A stretch of 64,000 nt of DNA from JAGVSZ01 sp963747775 (GTDB taxonomy: Bacteria; Pseudomonadota; Gammaproteobacteria; Burkholderiales; SG8-39), in the NCBI GenBank assembly GCA_963747775.1, contig CAVVGT010000009.1, forward strand, positions 452,331 to 516,330, in the 5' to 3' direction. Both the position numbers and the translations under genes were made by a program. Position 1 is the stretch's first letter. The number at the start of each line of letters is the position of its first letter. Of this stretch, positions 56,508 through 64,000 are shown in pieces. Under the pieces are notes generated by a model, which saw nothing but the letters and a program-made list of their open reading frames with translations, did not search any database and was not told where the DNA came from.

Positions 56508-56780
56508 ATGTTCCAGACGAACAGCGTCGCTGTAAAAGCCGTGAGGTACGTTCATTGGCAGCCGGTCGCGGGGCAGAGTCACGCCGCGACGCTCGTCGGC
56601 TGCTTGAAGCAGATCGCCGCCGAGCTCACCGAGGCGGTCAAGCTCTACATCGTGAACGAATGCATGAAGCTCGCCGCCAAGATGGACACGTCCGACAAGA
56701 TCCTCGAAGACCACGACGCGCGGCTCGCGCACCTCGAAGATGCGGCCGAGAAGCTGCGGCAGATCAGGAGGGTCGCGTGA
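56508..56780 (+). CDS. Small hypothetical protein
   Basis: The 90-aa frame contains HWQPVAGQSHAATLVGCLKQ, IAAELTEAVKLYIVNECMKL, then an acidic coiled coil DKILEDHDARLAHLEDAAEK. The stop overlaps the next gene's GTG (GTGA), which argues that it is real and coupled to it. No family is recognised; the start is uncertain. Confidence 0.45.
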   Translation: MFQTNSVAVKAVRYVHWQPVAGQSHAATLVGCLKQIAAELTEAVKLYIVNECMKLAAKMDTSDKILEDHDARLAHLEDAAEKLRQIRRVA

Positions 56781-57079
56781 CCGAGTGGAAAGCCGTCGCG
56801 CATCGTGGCGAGTTCGCGCTCGAAGTCGTCACGGCGACCCGCGCCCGCGACGACGGGCTCGCGCTCCACGAGGGGATGGAGTTCATCGGCGTGATCCTCC
56901 GCTACGGTGAAGATCCGGTCCTCGTCGCGTTCGCCGGGCTCCCGCGCGTCGCGGCGTTCATCGCGGAGATGAAGCCCCTCGCGTTCTTCCTGAAGACCGG
57001 CGAGGGTGAAGATCCCGCGCCGTGGTTCTCGGCGTTCGACGATCTACTTGCCGGCGGCGTCAGCGAGGCGCTGCACTGA
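56777..57079 (+). CDS. Small hypothetical protein coupled to the preceding gene
   Basis: The 100-aa protein starts with a GTG overlapping the previous stop. It reads WKAVAHRGEFALEVVTATRA, MEFIGVILRYGEDPVLVAFA and ends DDLLAGGVSEALH. The composition is of a compact alpha/beta protein. I recognise no family. Confidence 0.5.
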   Translation: MTEWKAVAHRGEFALEVVTATRARDDGLALHEGMEFIGVILRYGEDPVLVAFAGLPRVAAFIAEMKPLAFFLKTGEGEDPAPWFSAFDDLLAGGVSEALH

Positions 57080-57204
57080 TTTTCCCCGGCGTTACGAGGG
57101 CACTCGGGCGGCGTTCCTACGTCCGAGCGCCGGCGGCGATCCGGCCGGAAGCGCCCGGCCCGGATCGCGCGGCAGGCACCTGCAGCATCTCGCGAGCACA
57201 AACG

Positions 57205-57227
57205 AAAACCCCGCCACGCGGGCGGGG
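57205..57227 (-). terminator. Terminator of the second PEP-CTERM gene
   Basis: A CCCCGC/GCGGGG stem followed on the minus strand by TTTT, nearly identical to 16332-16354, 21 bp after the stop. Confidence 0.75.
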
Positions 57228-57248
57228 TCCTGTTGCGCGACGTGTGAC

Positions 57249-58124
57249 TCAATGAAGCTTGCGGCGGCGAGCGAAGCCGAGACCGGCGAGGGCGAGACCG
57301 AAGAGCGCGAGGGTAGCGGGTTCGGGCACCCGCGTGACTTCGCCGAGGAAGGTGAGGCCATCGATCGTGTCCGGAATAGCGCCGAACGGCTGGAACGCGG
57401 AGCCGGCAATCAGCGTCAGCGTCGAGAAGTCGTACCCTTCCACCCACCCCGCCTGCCGCCCCACCCACAGGATATTGTCAAACGGGTCGTAGGCCAGCGC
57501 GCCCACGTTCGTACCCTGCCCGACGCCGTTCAGGTTTGCCATCTGGGTGTACGTGTTCGTCGCCGGATCCCACGTACCGATGGAGCGCCCACCCCACTTC
57601 GAGATCCAAATCTCGGTGCCAATTAGCGCCATTCCCACGACGTCAGTCTGCGGGAATGGAATGCCGATTTGCGCGCCGGTGACGGGGTTGAGCTGGCGGA
57701 TCGCATCCGCGTAGTGGACGTGGTAAAAGTTTCCGTTCGTGTCGAAGATCATCTCCTCGTTGCAGCAGCCCGTGTTGGGAATCCCGGGCGCGTTGATCGA
57801 GGAAATCAGGCCGCCGTTGAAAGTCAGCCGGTTGAACTGGTTCAGTTGTGGTGTGCCTGCGAACAGAAAACCGCCCCCGTCTGCCAGGCCGTTCGCCAAG
57901 ACCGGTGCGCCACTCGGAAGAAACCCGAGCGGGATGATCTGCACGGGCCCAGCGGTCGCTCCGGTCGTCGTGACCTTGGCGATTCGGTCCTGGCCGTTGA
58001 TGAGTCCCCGGAATTCCTCTGTATCCGCGCCGACGAACAACGTTCCTGCTACTCCGGCGTTCGAGCCAAGAAGCAGCGCGAGGACCGTTGCGGCCTTGGC
58101 TAATGCCTGGTATGTGCGAGCCAT
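57249..58124 (-). CDS. PEP-CTERM-sorted exported beta-propeller-like protein
   Basis: The 291-aa protein has a signal peptide ending SNAGVAG and a PEP-CTERM tail (VPEPATLALFGLALAGLGFA, then RRR). Between them are repeated strands with G-x-L/W-x-D/P motifs (FLFAGTPQLNQFNRLTFNGG, MIFDTNGNFYHVHYADAIRQ, EIWISKWGGRSIGTWDPATN, NILWVGRQAGWVEGYDFST) of the type seen in beta-propellers. GAGGAGA precedes the ATG. The terminator and C-terminal end match the 16.4-kb gene. Confidence 0.85.
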   Translation of the reverse strand: MARTYQALAKAATVLALLLGSNAGVAGTLFVGADTEEFRGLINGQDRIAKVTTTGATAGPVQIIPLGFLPSGAPVLANGLADGGGFLFAGTPQLNQFNRLTFNGGLISSINAPGIPNTGCCNEEMIFDTNGNFYHVHYADAIRQLNPVTGAQIGIPFPQTDVVGMALIGTEIWISKWGGRSIGTWDPATNTYTQMANLNGVGQGTNVGALAYDPFDNILWVGRQAGWVEGYDFSTLTLIAGSAFQPFGAIPDTIDGLTFLGEVTRVPEPATLALFGLALAGLGFARRRKLH

Positions 58125-58564
58125 TGAGATCTCCTCTCGCAGATTTGGTGGGCACCTTGTTCTCTGTGTTTACAGAACGACGGAAAGCATTATTTGGGCC
58201 CGCTCGGCTACGCTATTGATTTAAAGCCCTTGTTTTCGCCACGGGCGCGTCGCTCAGGCGCTCACTGGAAAAATTCCCGACACCTGTCACAGTGAGTTCG
58301 TCACTGCTGCGGCGCTCGGCAAACGGGTAAACCGCCGAGACCCCGCACTTGCGGTCGCGATGGGATGACGGATGCCCTCCGCGAGGAGCCCGCGGCGGAG
58401 ATGGTCGTTGTCGTTTCGTTTCCATCAGGGCTGCCAGGCGGGCGACTCGAGATCTACGTCTTCCAAGTTCCCAGGTCGTTAAAGATCAGCGTGTTATCGT
58501 AATGGCGCAAATCTTGCTTTCTACGCCGCAGGATGCTTCCGAGCACAGAGCGAGGACGGCGGCG
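58125..58564. other. Gap before the ribbon-helix-helix gene
   Basis: No gene is supported in these 440 bases. Longer upstream starts of the next gene (for example ATG at 58502) cannot be excluded. Confidence 0.35.
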
Positions 58565-58804
58565 ATGAGGGCGAAAGGAAGAAGACGCGGCCCATCGGCA
58601 AGCTTGTCGCGAAGCGAGACGGCGGCTACGCGCACGGCAACGCCGCAGATGAAGCGACTCACCCTCGACATTCCCGAGGACTTGCACCGGGCGATTAAGC
58701 TCGACGCCGTTCATGCCGGAGTGACCATGGTCGACAAGCTTCGGGCGCTCCTTCTCAAGCACTACGGCCTCGCCGCGGGCTCACGGCAAAAGACGACGGA
58801 ATAG
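58565..58804 (+). CDS. Ribbon-helix-helix DNA-binding protein (intact copy)
   Basis: The protein has an Arg/Ser-rich flexible N-terminus. A ribbon-helix-helix domain follows (MKRLTLDIPEDLHRAIKLDA, VHAGVTMVDKLRALLLKH, YGLAAGSRQKTTE), like ParG or small antitoxins. The start is uncertain (58565 or 58649). The 3' half is duplicated in broken form at 17253-17377, and both copies are followed by a CGWWER module, so the two probably formed one cassette. Confidence 0.6.
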   Translation: MRAKGRRRGPSASLSRSETAATRTATPQMKRLTLDIPEDLHRAIKLDAVHAGVTMVDKLRALLLKHYGLAAGSRQKTTE

Positions 58805-58842
58805 CTGCAGCGCGCCTGCCGAGCCTACCGACACTCGGTCGG

Positions 58843-58885
58843 AAGACGGACGGCTGGCACCTCTGGTGCGAGCGGCCCCGAATCG
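58843..58885 (+). repeat. CGWWER module, copy 8 (partial)
   Basis: Reads DGWHLWCERP and then departs from the consensus. A preceding C-x3-YRHS is one base out of frame. It lies 40 bp after the ribbon-helix-helix gene. Confidence 0.5.
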
Positions 58886-58991
58886 TGGGGCGCGCCCTAG
58901 CCCGTGCCGCTCAAGGGTTGCCGCTCTCGGCCGGCCGGCCTCGTCGATCAGCCCCCGCGCGTACTCCCGGTTACTAAGATAGTTCGTCCGC

Positions 58992-59681
58992 CTAAGGCTC
59001 GGGGATACGCTGTCGCATCCGCACGAGTCCATCCTCGTCGACACGGCGTAGCCTATAGATGAGCACGCTCAAAACACCGCGCGCGGCCTCGGCGTAGGAG
59101 TCGTCCGTCGTTACCTGGTTCTGCTGTTCGATGCCGGCTTCGTCTCGAAGCTCGTTCAGGATCGCCGCTAGATCATCGAGAAACTGCGAGGTCACGAGTT
59201 TGAAGGGGACGCTTTCCTTGAGGGCCTCGTCGGCGGTGCGATCGACGCGGAGATGCGCCGCAAACTGATGCCGAGCCGATCGAAGCTGTTCTGCCGTTTC
59301 CCGGAGCGGTTGTAATCGACGCTTGAAATCCTTGACGCGAGCGTCCCCGAGCCGTTGCTTCACGCACTCGAGGTAGTTGTAAACGCTCGCGTGCTCTTCC
59401 CCGTGTTCAAAGATGCGGTAGATCGCCAGCACCATCGTGTGAAGCAGGGATAGTTCGATGATGTCGAAAAAGTCTCTGTACTTTCGATATACCGGAACAC
59501 CGGGGTTCCAGGAATAGGATGACACGGGCGGGTTTGTGCCGACCTGGGTCTCCAACGTGGAGGAGAGATGAGATTCGTAGAGACGCCAGACGACTTGCTT
59601 CGCGGCGCGAGCTTGCTCAGCGCTTTCTCGTAGGTGACGCAGAATGAGCTCGGGATCGGGAGTCGGTGGGACTGTAGCCAT
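58992..59681 (-). CDS. Helical protein with possible HEPN-type R-x5-H motif
   Basis: The 229-aa protein is mostly alpha-helical, begins MATVPPTPDPELILRHLRES and contains RSARHQFAAHLRVDR at about residues 135-150. R-x4-6-H in such a helix is typical of HEPN RNases and AbiU2-like proteins, but the residue spacing alone is weak evidence. The ATG at 59681 lies 85 bp from the left end of the IS21 element, so its upstream region has been replaced by the insertion. It may be an abortive-infection gene. Confidence 0.5.
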   Translation of the reverse strand: MATVPPTPDPELILRHLRESAEQARAAKQVVWRLYESHLSSTLETQVGTNPPVSSYSWNPGVPVYRKYRDFFDIIELSLLHTMVLAIYRIFEHGEEHASVYNYLECVKQRLGDARVKDFKRRLQPLRETAEQLRSARHQFAAHLRVDRTADEALKESVPFKLVTSQFLDDLAAILNELRDEAGIEQQNQVTTDDSYAEAARGVLSVLIYRLRRVDEDGLVRMRQRIPEP

Positions 59682-59821
59682 GTCGGAAAGCCTACTTGCC
59701 TGCCTCGCGGAACAGGCTAGTGGTCCCTGTTTCCGTGCGCGAAAGGCGGCGGTTACTCGCGGTAGTGTCAAGGGCAATCCAAATCTCCCTAGTTGTGGCA
59801 ATCGAATTCTCCCCACCCTGG

Positions 59822-60628
59822 TTAGGACTCGGTTTCTTCCGTTCGGACCAAGCCGGCCTTGAGCTTCTCCTTCAGCCGGTAGGAGTTGCCACGGATGTTA
59901 AGCGTCACCGCGTGATGCAGGAGCCGATCGAGGATCGCGGTGGCGATCACCCGATCGCCGAACACCTCGCCCCAGGCGGCGAAGCTCTGGTTGCTGGTCA
60001 GGATCATCGGCCCGCGCTCGTAGCGGCGGCTGATCAGCTGGAAGAAGAGGTTCGCCCCCAGCCGGTCGATCGGCAGGTAGCCGATCTCGTCGATGAGCAG
60101 CAGCCGCGGCGTCGTGTAGAGCTTCAGCTTCTCGTCGAGCCGCCCCTCGGCGTGCGCCTTGGTCAGCGTCGCGATCAGGTGTGCGGCCGTGCTGAACAGC
60201 ACCCGGTAGCCTGCCTCGATCGCCTTCAGGCCCAGGGCGACGGCGAGGTGGGTCTTGCCGACCCCCGGCGGCCCGAGCACGATCACGTTGTCGCCGTGCT
60301 CGATGAAGTGGCAGCTCGCCAGGGCTTGTACCTGCTTCCTGTCGATCGAGGGCTGGTAGCCGAAGTCGAAGGTCTCCAGCGGCTTGACGAACGGGAAGCG
60401 CGCCATCGCGGTGCGCATGGCGATGTTCTTGCTCGTCTTGGCGGCCACCTCCTCGCCGAGCACCTGCTCGAGGAAGTCGGCGTAGGCCAGCTCCTGGGCG
60501 GCGGCGTGCTGCAGCAGGGCCTCCAGCCGCTCGCGGCTCTTGAACAGGCGCAGCTTCCGCAGGTGCTCGCCCAGCCGTTCGAGTTGTGCAGCCGTGGTCT
60601 GAGGCGCGTTCGATGCCGCCTCCAGCAT
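59822..60628 (-). CDS. istB: IS21 helper ATPase IstB
   Basis: The 268-aa AAA+ helper of IS21 transposition has Walker A GPPGVGKTHLAVALG and Walker B LLLIDEIGYLP. ILTSNQSFAAWGEVFGD and LHHAVTLNIRGNSYRLK follow in family order. I chose the ATG at 60628, giving the usual length; an upstream GTG at 60703 is possible. The gene is intact. Confidence 0.9.
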   Translation of the reverse strand: MLEAASNAPQTTAAQLERLGEHLRKLRLFKSRERLEALLQHAAAQELAYADFLEQVLGEEVAAKTSKNIAMRTAMARFPFVKPLETFDFGYQPSIDRKQVQALASCHFIEHGDNVIVLGPPGVGKTHLAVALGLKAIEAGYRVLFSTAAHLIATLTKAHAEGRLDEKLKLYTTPRLLLIDEIGYLPIDRLGANLFFQLISRRYERGPMILTSNQSFAAWGEVFGDRVIATAILDRLLHHAVTLNIRGNSYRLKEKLKAGLVRTEETES

Positions 60629-60839
60629 CTGCTCGTAGACGGCGAGATCGCGACTCTCGACGGCGCCGAGCAGCGCATCGGGCGACGCCGGCCGCAGGCT
60701 CACGCCCAGGTGTCGCCGTGGCGCGTGCGCGCGTTGCGCGCCACCGCCCCCGGGCCATGCTCGGGATGGACGCTGAGCTGATGACGACCGGCCAGCACCG
60801 GGTGCTCGGCCACCAGGTTCGCCGCGGTGGCGGATCACC

Positions 60840-61981
60840 CACTGCCCGCCCTAGCGCACCACCTGCACCGTCTTGCCGATCAGCGCAACGGCACCGAGTA
60901 GCGGTTGCTGTCGAGGCACACCAGCCAGTCGTCGGCGACGACGCGACTCGCGCACGATCGCCTGCAGGAAGCTCGGCACGGCCGGCTACGGGGGCGCCAG
61001 TGCTGCGCGCCTCGCGGCAAAGCGCTCGATCGGCCGCTGGTGGGTCGTGCCGTGAACGCGCAGGTCGGCCACCTCGACCTGCCAGGCGGCGAGTTGCGCG
61101 TTGAAGTCGTCCAGGTCGGCGAACGTGCGCCCGGGCAGCGAAGTTGCGCTTCACGTACTTCACCCCGCTCTCGACCTTGCCCTTGGTCTGCGCCCGGTAG
61201 GGCCGGCACAGCCGCGGCTCGTAAGCCCCAGTGCTGGGCGAAGGCCTGGAAGGTCGCGTTCCAGCGCTTGGCCCCCTCGCGCTGCCCTGGAGCACGGTGC
61301 GCATGCGGTCGTAAGCAGGATCTCGCGAGCAGCCCGCCGAAGTGCGCGAAGCCGTGCTCGTGCGCCGCCAGCAACGATTCCATGCGTTCGTGCTCGTAGC
61401 CCTCGGCCCAGCCGCGGCGCGAGTAGCCGAGCGTCAGGACGAAGATGTGCACCTTCGCCGGCTTCGCCCCGAAGCGCACGCGCGACCTCGCCCCAGTCGG
61501 CCTGTGCCTGCTCGCCCGGCTCGGTCTCGAACCGGCACTGCGTGAGCGAGCCGGCCGCAGCCTCCACGCGCAAGGGGCGCACCGCATCGCGCACGGTCTG
61601 ATAGCTGCCCCCATAGCCGCGCTCCCGGCGCAGCTCCTGGAAGAGGATCCGCGCCGAGTAGTCGACTTGCGGGGCGCGCTCGGCAAGCCACGCTCGATGC
61701 GGGCTGAGCAGCGACTCCTGCGCCGGCGCCCGGCGGTAGGGCTGCCACGCCGTCTGCGCCAGCGCGCGCCGCACGGTCTTGCGGTCCAGCCCGCTCGATC
61801 GCGCAATCTGCGACACGCTCACCCCGGCCGCTCGCAGCCGATGAATCTCCTCCCAGCGCTCCTTGCCGACCACCACATCCTCCGCGTTCGACTCGAACGC
61901 GGCGACGTTACCCGGCCGGCCGTGCTCGGCGCCCTCGAGGGCGCCGAGCACGACTACTTCATCTGCCGTTTCCTGTTGCAC
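60840..61981 (-). CDS. istA: IS21 transposase IstA; frame broken
   Basis: The N-terminal part is clear: KERWEEIHRLRAAGVSVSQI, ARSSGLDRKTVRRAL (helix-turn-helix). Later come QAQADWGEVA (first catalytic Asp), HIFVLTLGYSRRGWAEGYEH and, in another frame, PYRAQTKGKVESGVKYVKRN (catalytic Glu region). At least four frame changes between 61030 and 61490 split it. The element is therefore either non-autonomous or mis-sequenced here, in the same way as the other GC-extreme genes. The end is approximate. Confidence 0.8.
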
Positions 61982-62054
61982 CTTCCACCTCCTTCAGAAA
62001 GGGGTGGGGAGATTTCAATTGTCCGAAGTGGGGAGTTTCGAATTGCCGCTGACA

Positions 62055-62448
62055 GCGGTAGCACCTGCTACGCCGCGATCTGGGCGCCGGATGGCCCGGA
62101 GGGCGGGCGACGGGGGAACGCGGTAGGTGGGTCTTAGAGCCGCTTCTTGGGCGCCTTTTCCGCCGCTAGCCCGGCGCTAGCCCGGACTCGGTCGCCTACA
62201 GTCGTATCGTCTAAGTCCTTGAATTCCGGCGCGCCCGGCAGGATTTGAACCCACGACCCCCTGGTTCGTAGGCGGTTGAGGCGGATTTTCGCGGCTTGTT
62301 AATCAGCCCCTTGCGGCGCTTGCCAAACTCGAAACCAATCTATCCCAGTCACAGTTTGGTCACACCCAATCTGAATTGGGCACACTCGGGTCACAACCGG
62401 CGAATCGGGCACTAGCTCGCTCAACGGCTGGATCGGCAGTGCCAATTT
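62055..62448. other. Right island boundary region
   Basis: No gene is seen. The stretch holds the IS21 target duplication, the shared GCTAGCCCGG pair (62163-62185), the tRNA-Arg half (62219-62271) and a short GGGCACACTCGGGTCACA region before the TctC gene. Confidence 0.5.
62163..62271 (-). repeat. tRNA-Arg 3' half with shared flank (att-like site D)
   Basis: Second good copy of the tRNA-Arg(ACG) 3' half, from anticodon loop to acceptor, in the same orientation as 55505-55559. The 22-bp flank with two GCTAGCCCGG units matches 19136-19157. Together with site B it brackets 6.7 kb of island DNA. Confidence 0.75.
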
Positions 62449-63426
62449 TCAGTCGATTTTGATGCTGCCCGCCCGGATTACCTTGCCCCACTTCCCGGTC
62501 TCTTCGGCGATGAGTTTTCCGAAGTCGACGGACGAACCGATAAGGGTCGTGGCGCCCAAGTCAGCGAAGCGCGCCTTCATCTTCGGATCGGCAAGGCCCG
62601 CATTGATCGTTCTATTAAGCTTCTCGACGATATCGGAAGGCGTGTTCCTGGGCGCAACTATGCCGGCCCATCCACTGGCCTCGTAGCCAGGCACGAATTC
62701 GCCCACGGTCGGCATGTCCGGCAGCGCCTCCGATCGCGTCGCCGCTGTCACCGCGAGGCCGCGAAGCTGGCCGGACTTGATGTATGGGATCGACGCTGGC
62801 ACGGGTTCGAACAAGATCTGCACTTGCCCGCTGAGCAGCGCGGTAATTGCCTGCGACGCGCCTTTATACGGGACATGGACGAATTCAACACCGGTCATCA
62901 TCCTGAACAGTTCCCCCGCGAGATGCTGCGTGGTCCCGTTACCGGACGAGCCCTGGTTGATCTTGCCCGGATTCGCTTTCGCGTAGGCAATGAATTCAGG
63001 AACCGTCTTCGCCGAACAGGATGCTCCGACCGTCATAACGTTGGGAAATCGAACGACGCCGGCGACCGGGGCGACGTCGCCGACGAAGTTAAAGCCAAGG
63101 TTTTCGTAGAGCGTCGCATTGATTGCGTTCACTGCACCACTCAGGAGGAGCGTGTAACCGTCGGCGGGTGCACGAATGACCGCCTCGGTCGCGAGATTGC
63201 TGCTCGCGCCAGGCCGGTTCTCGACAATGACTGGCTGGTTGAACTGCTCCGCCAACCATTGGCCGATCAGGCGCGCAATGATGTCGAAGTTACCTCCCGC
63301 CGCAAAGCCGACGATAAGACGCAGCGGCCGTGACGGATAGGCTTGTGACCAGGCGATCCGGGATGCCGCGGGCAGCGCCGCAGCGGCAGCAGCCAGACGG
63401 AGAAATTGTCTACGATGAATCTTCAT
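62449..63426 (-). CDS. Bug/TctC-family tripartite tricarboxylate transporter binding protein
   Basis: The 325-aa periplasmic binding protein carries RRQFLRLAAAAAALPAASR as a signal with a twin-arginine pair. The family motifs follow: YPSRPLRLIVGFAAGG, PVIVENRPGASSNLATEAV, GKINQGSSGNGTTQHLAGEL, VPYKGASQAITALLSGQV, LPDMPTVGEFVPGYEASGW. Bug proteins bind carboxylates for TctAB-type transport or sensing and are greatly expanded in Burkholderiales. The ATG at 63426 has a GGGAGAG box. It is divergent from the LysR gene, which probably controls it. Confidence 0.9.
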   Translation of the reverse strand: MKIHRRQFLRLAAAAAALPAASRIAWSQAYPSRPLRLIVGFAAGGNFDIIARLIGQWLAEQFNQPVIVENRPGASSNLATEAVIRAPADGYTLLLSGAVNAINATLYENLGFNFVGDVAPVAGVVRFPNVMTVGASCSAKTVPEFIAYAKANPGKINQGSSGNGTTQHLAGELFRMMTGVEFVHVPYKGASQAITALLSGQVQILFEPVPASIPYIKSGQLRGLAVTAATRSEALPDMPTVGEFVPGYEASGWAGIVAPRNTPSDIVEKLNRTINAGLADPKMKARFADLGATTLIGSSVDFGKLIAEETGKWGKVIRAGSIKID

Positions 63427-63534
63427 GACGCTCTCCCTAGATGCCTGCGAGACGCGCCAATTATCAACCGCCTCAGGAATCAATAGGAGCTACATACACG
63501 CACGCCAGTAATGCGAAAATATCAATAATCTCCG

Positions 63535-64000
63535 ATGCGAGTCCGTATGCGCCCAAATATCCGCGTGATCGAGATCTTCGTCCGCGTTGTCGAGAGCGGT
63601 AGCTTTGTCGCAGGGGCGCGCAGCTTGCTTATTGATCCTGCGGCGGTCAGCCGGGCAATCAAGAGCTTGGAAGAGAACCTGGGCATCTTGCTTTTCACCC
63701 GATCCACGCGCGTGCTGAAGCTAACGACCGAAGGCGCGCGTTTCTATCGAGACGCTGCCCAGATGTTGGGGACGTTCGAGGAAACGGTTTCCAGATTTCG
63801 GGCCGAAACCGCACAGCACCGGCAGCTCAGAGTCGGATTGGGGCCAGCCCTTAGCCGGCGGATGCTGTTGCACGCCATCCCGCCTTTCCAAGACCGGTAT
63901 CCCGAAATTCGGCTCATCTTGCTCAGCATCAATGACCCTGCCGAAATAGGCAACGAGGGCATCGATGTCCTAGTGCGCCCTCGAAGCGCACGCCAGCGGG
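63535..64000 (+). CDS. LysR-type transcriptional regulator (cut by window end)
   Basis: The first 155 residues are visible: a helix-turn-helix (IEIFVRVVESGSFVAGARSL, AAVSRAIKSLEENLGILLFT) and the beginning of the ligand domain (LRVGLGPALSRRMLLHAIPP). It lacks its C-terminus only because the window stops. The gene is divergent from the TctC-family gene with 108 bp between, the common LysR arrangement. ATG at 63547 is an alternative start. Confidence 0.85.
   Translation, partial: MRVRMRPNIRVIEIFVRVVESGSFVAGARSLLIDPAAVSRAIKSLEENLGILLFTRSTRVLKLTTEGARFYRDAAQMLGTFEETVSRFRAETAQHRQLRVGLGPALSRRMLLHAIPPFQDRYPEIRLILLSINDPAEIGNEGIDVLVRPRSARQR

Larger units (their letters stand above)
59766..62054 (-). 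mobile_element. IS21-family insertion sequence with 7-bp target duplication
   Basis: The 2289-bp element runs from TGTCAAGGGCAATCCAAAT on the left to the complement of TGTCAGCGGCAATTCGAAA on the right. These are IS21-type ends, with further internal subrepeats containing CTCCCC. GCGGTAG flanks it on both sides (59759-59765 and 62055-62061), a target duplication of the right size for the family. It holds istA and istB on the minus strand. Confidence 0.88.

Overview
The window comes from a GC-rich (about 68-70%) betaproteobacterium, most likely Burkholderiales or a relative, probably from a soil, sediment or water metagenome. The clues are a Bug/TctC-type binding protein, 4-hydroxybenzoyl-CoA reductase genes, a lanthanide-type xoxFGJ set, PEP-CTERM exported proteins, and IS481, IS21 and IS110 elements. 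No ribosomal or other core gene is present, so placement stays at this level.

Layout. 0.5-7.6 kb (+): an anaerobic aromatic operon of hcrC, hcrA and hcrB (4-hydroxybenzoyl-CoA reductase), an unusual rubrerythrin-CoA ligase fusion and a double-hotdog thioesterase. 7.7-14.5 kb: an orphan NMT1-type binding protein, a beta-carbonic anhydrase, a VanA-like Rieske oxygenase, and a PQQ alcohol dehydrogenase with its cytochrome c and XoxJ-like protein. 14.6-19.7 kb: a scrap-rich accessory region with an IS110 remnant, copies of a small CGWWER-type module, a PEP-CTERM gene, a 53-aa peptide with a twin-arginine motif, a lipoprotein, a tRNA-Arg 3' half and a dehydrogenase remnant. 19.7-35.2 kb (+): a short contractile-tail (sheath/baseplate-like) mosaic gene, a small membrane protein, and four very large genes in tight succession (a DUF6603-like protein and three proteins of unnamed families). 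This is the best candidate for an undescribed system.

A direct repeat of about 0.7 kb lies at 15.6-16.3 and 35.3-36.0 kb. Each copy carries a tRNA-like gene with an enlarged anticodon loop and a 97-aa gene. The repeats enclose a 19.7-kb segment that contains the giant-gene cluster. 36.0-50.9 kb (mostly -): an envelope/lipoprotein cluster, a PpiC-HupE/UreJ operon, a DUF3604 protein and a two-component system. 51.3-55.5 kb: a secreted 26-aa-repeat protein, an MFS transporter, an RHH/PIN toxin-antitoxin pair and an IS481 element. 55.5-62.3 kb: a small island between two tRNA-Arg 3' halves, with a HigB/HigA-like pair, small genes, a second PEP-CTERM gene, a ribbon-helix-helix gene and an IS21 element. 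62.4-64 kb: a TctC-type protein and a divergent LysR gene cut by the window end.

Quality note. Coding frames at 0.5-3.9 kb, 21.5-35.2 kb and in istA (61-62 kb) are interrupted every few hundred bases, mostly by one extra base. The intervening genes are almost perfectly clean. Unpolished long-read sequence in extreme-GC stretches is the simplest cause, and the broken genes are described here as if the frame were restored.
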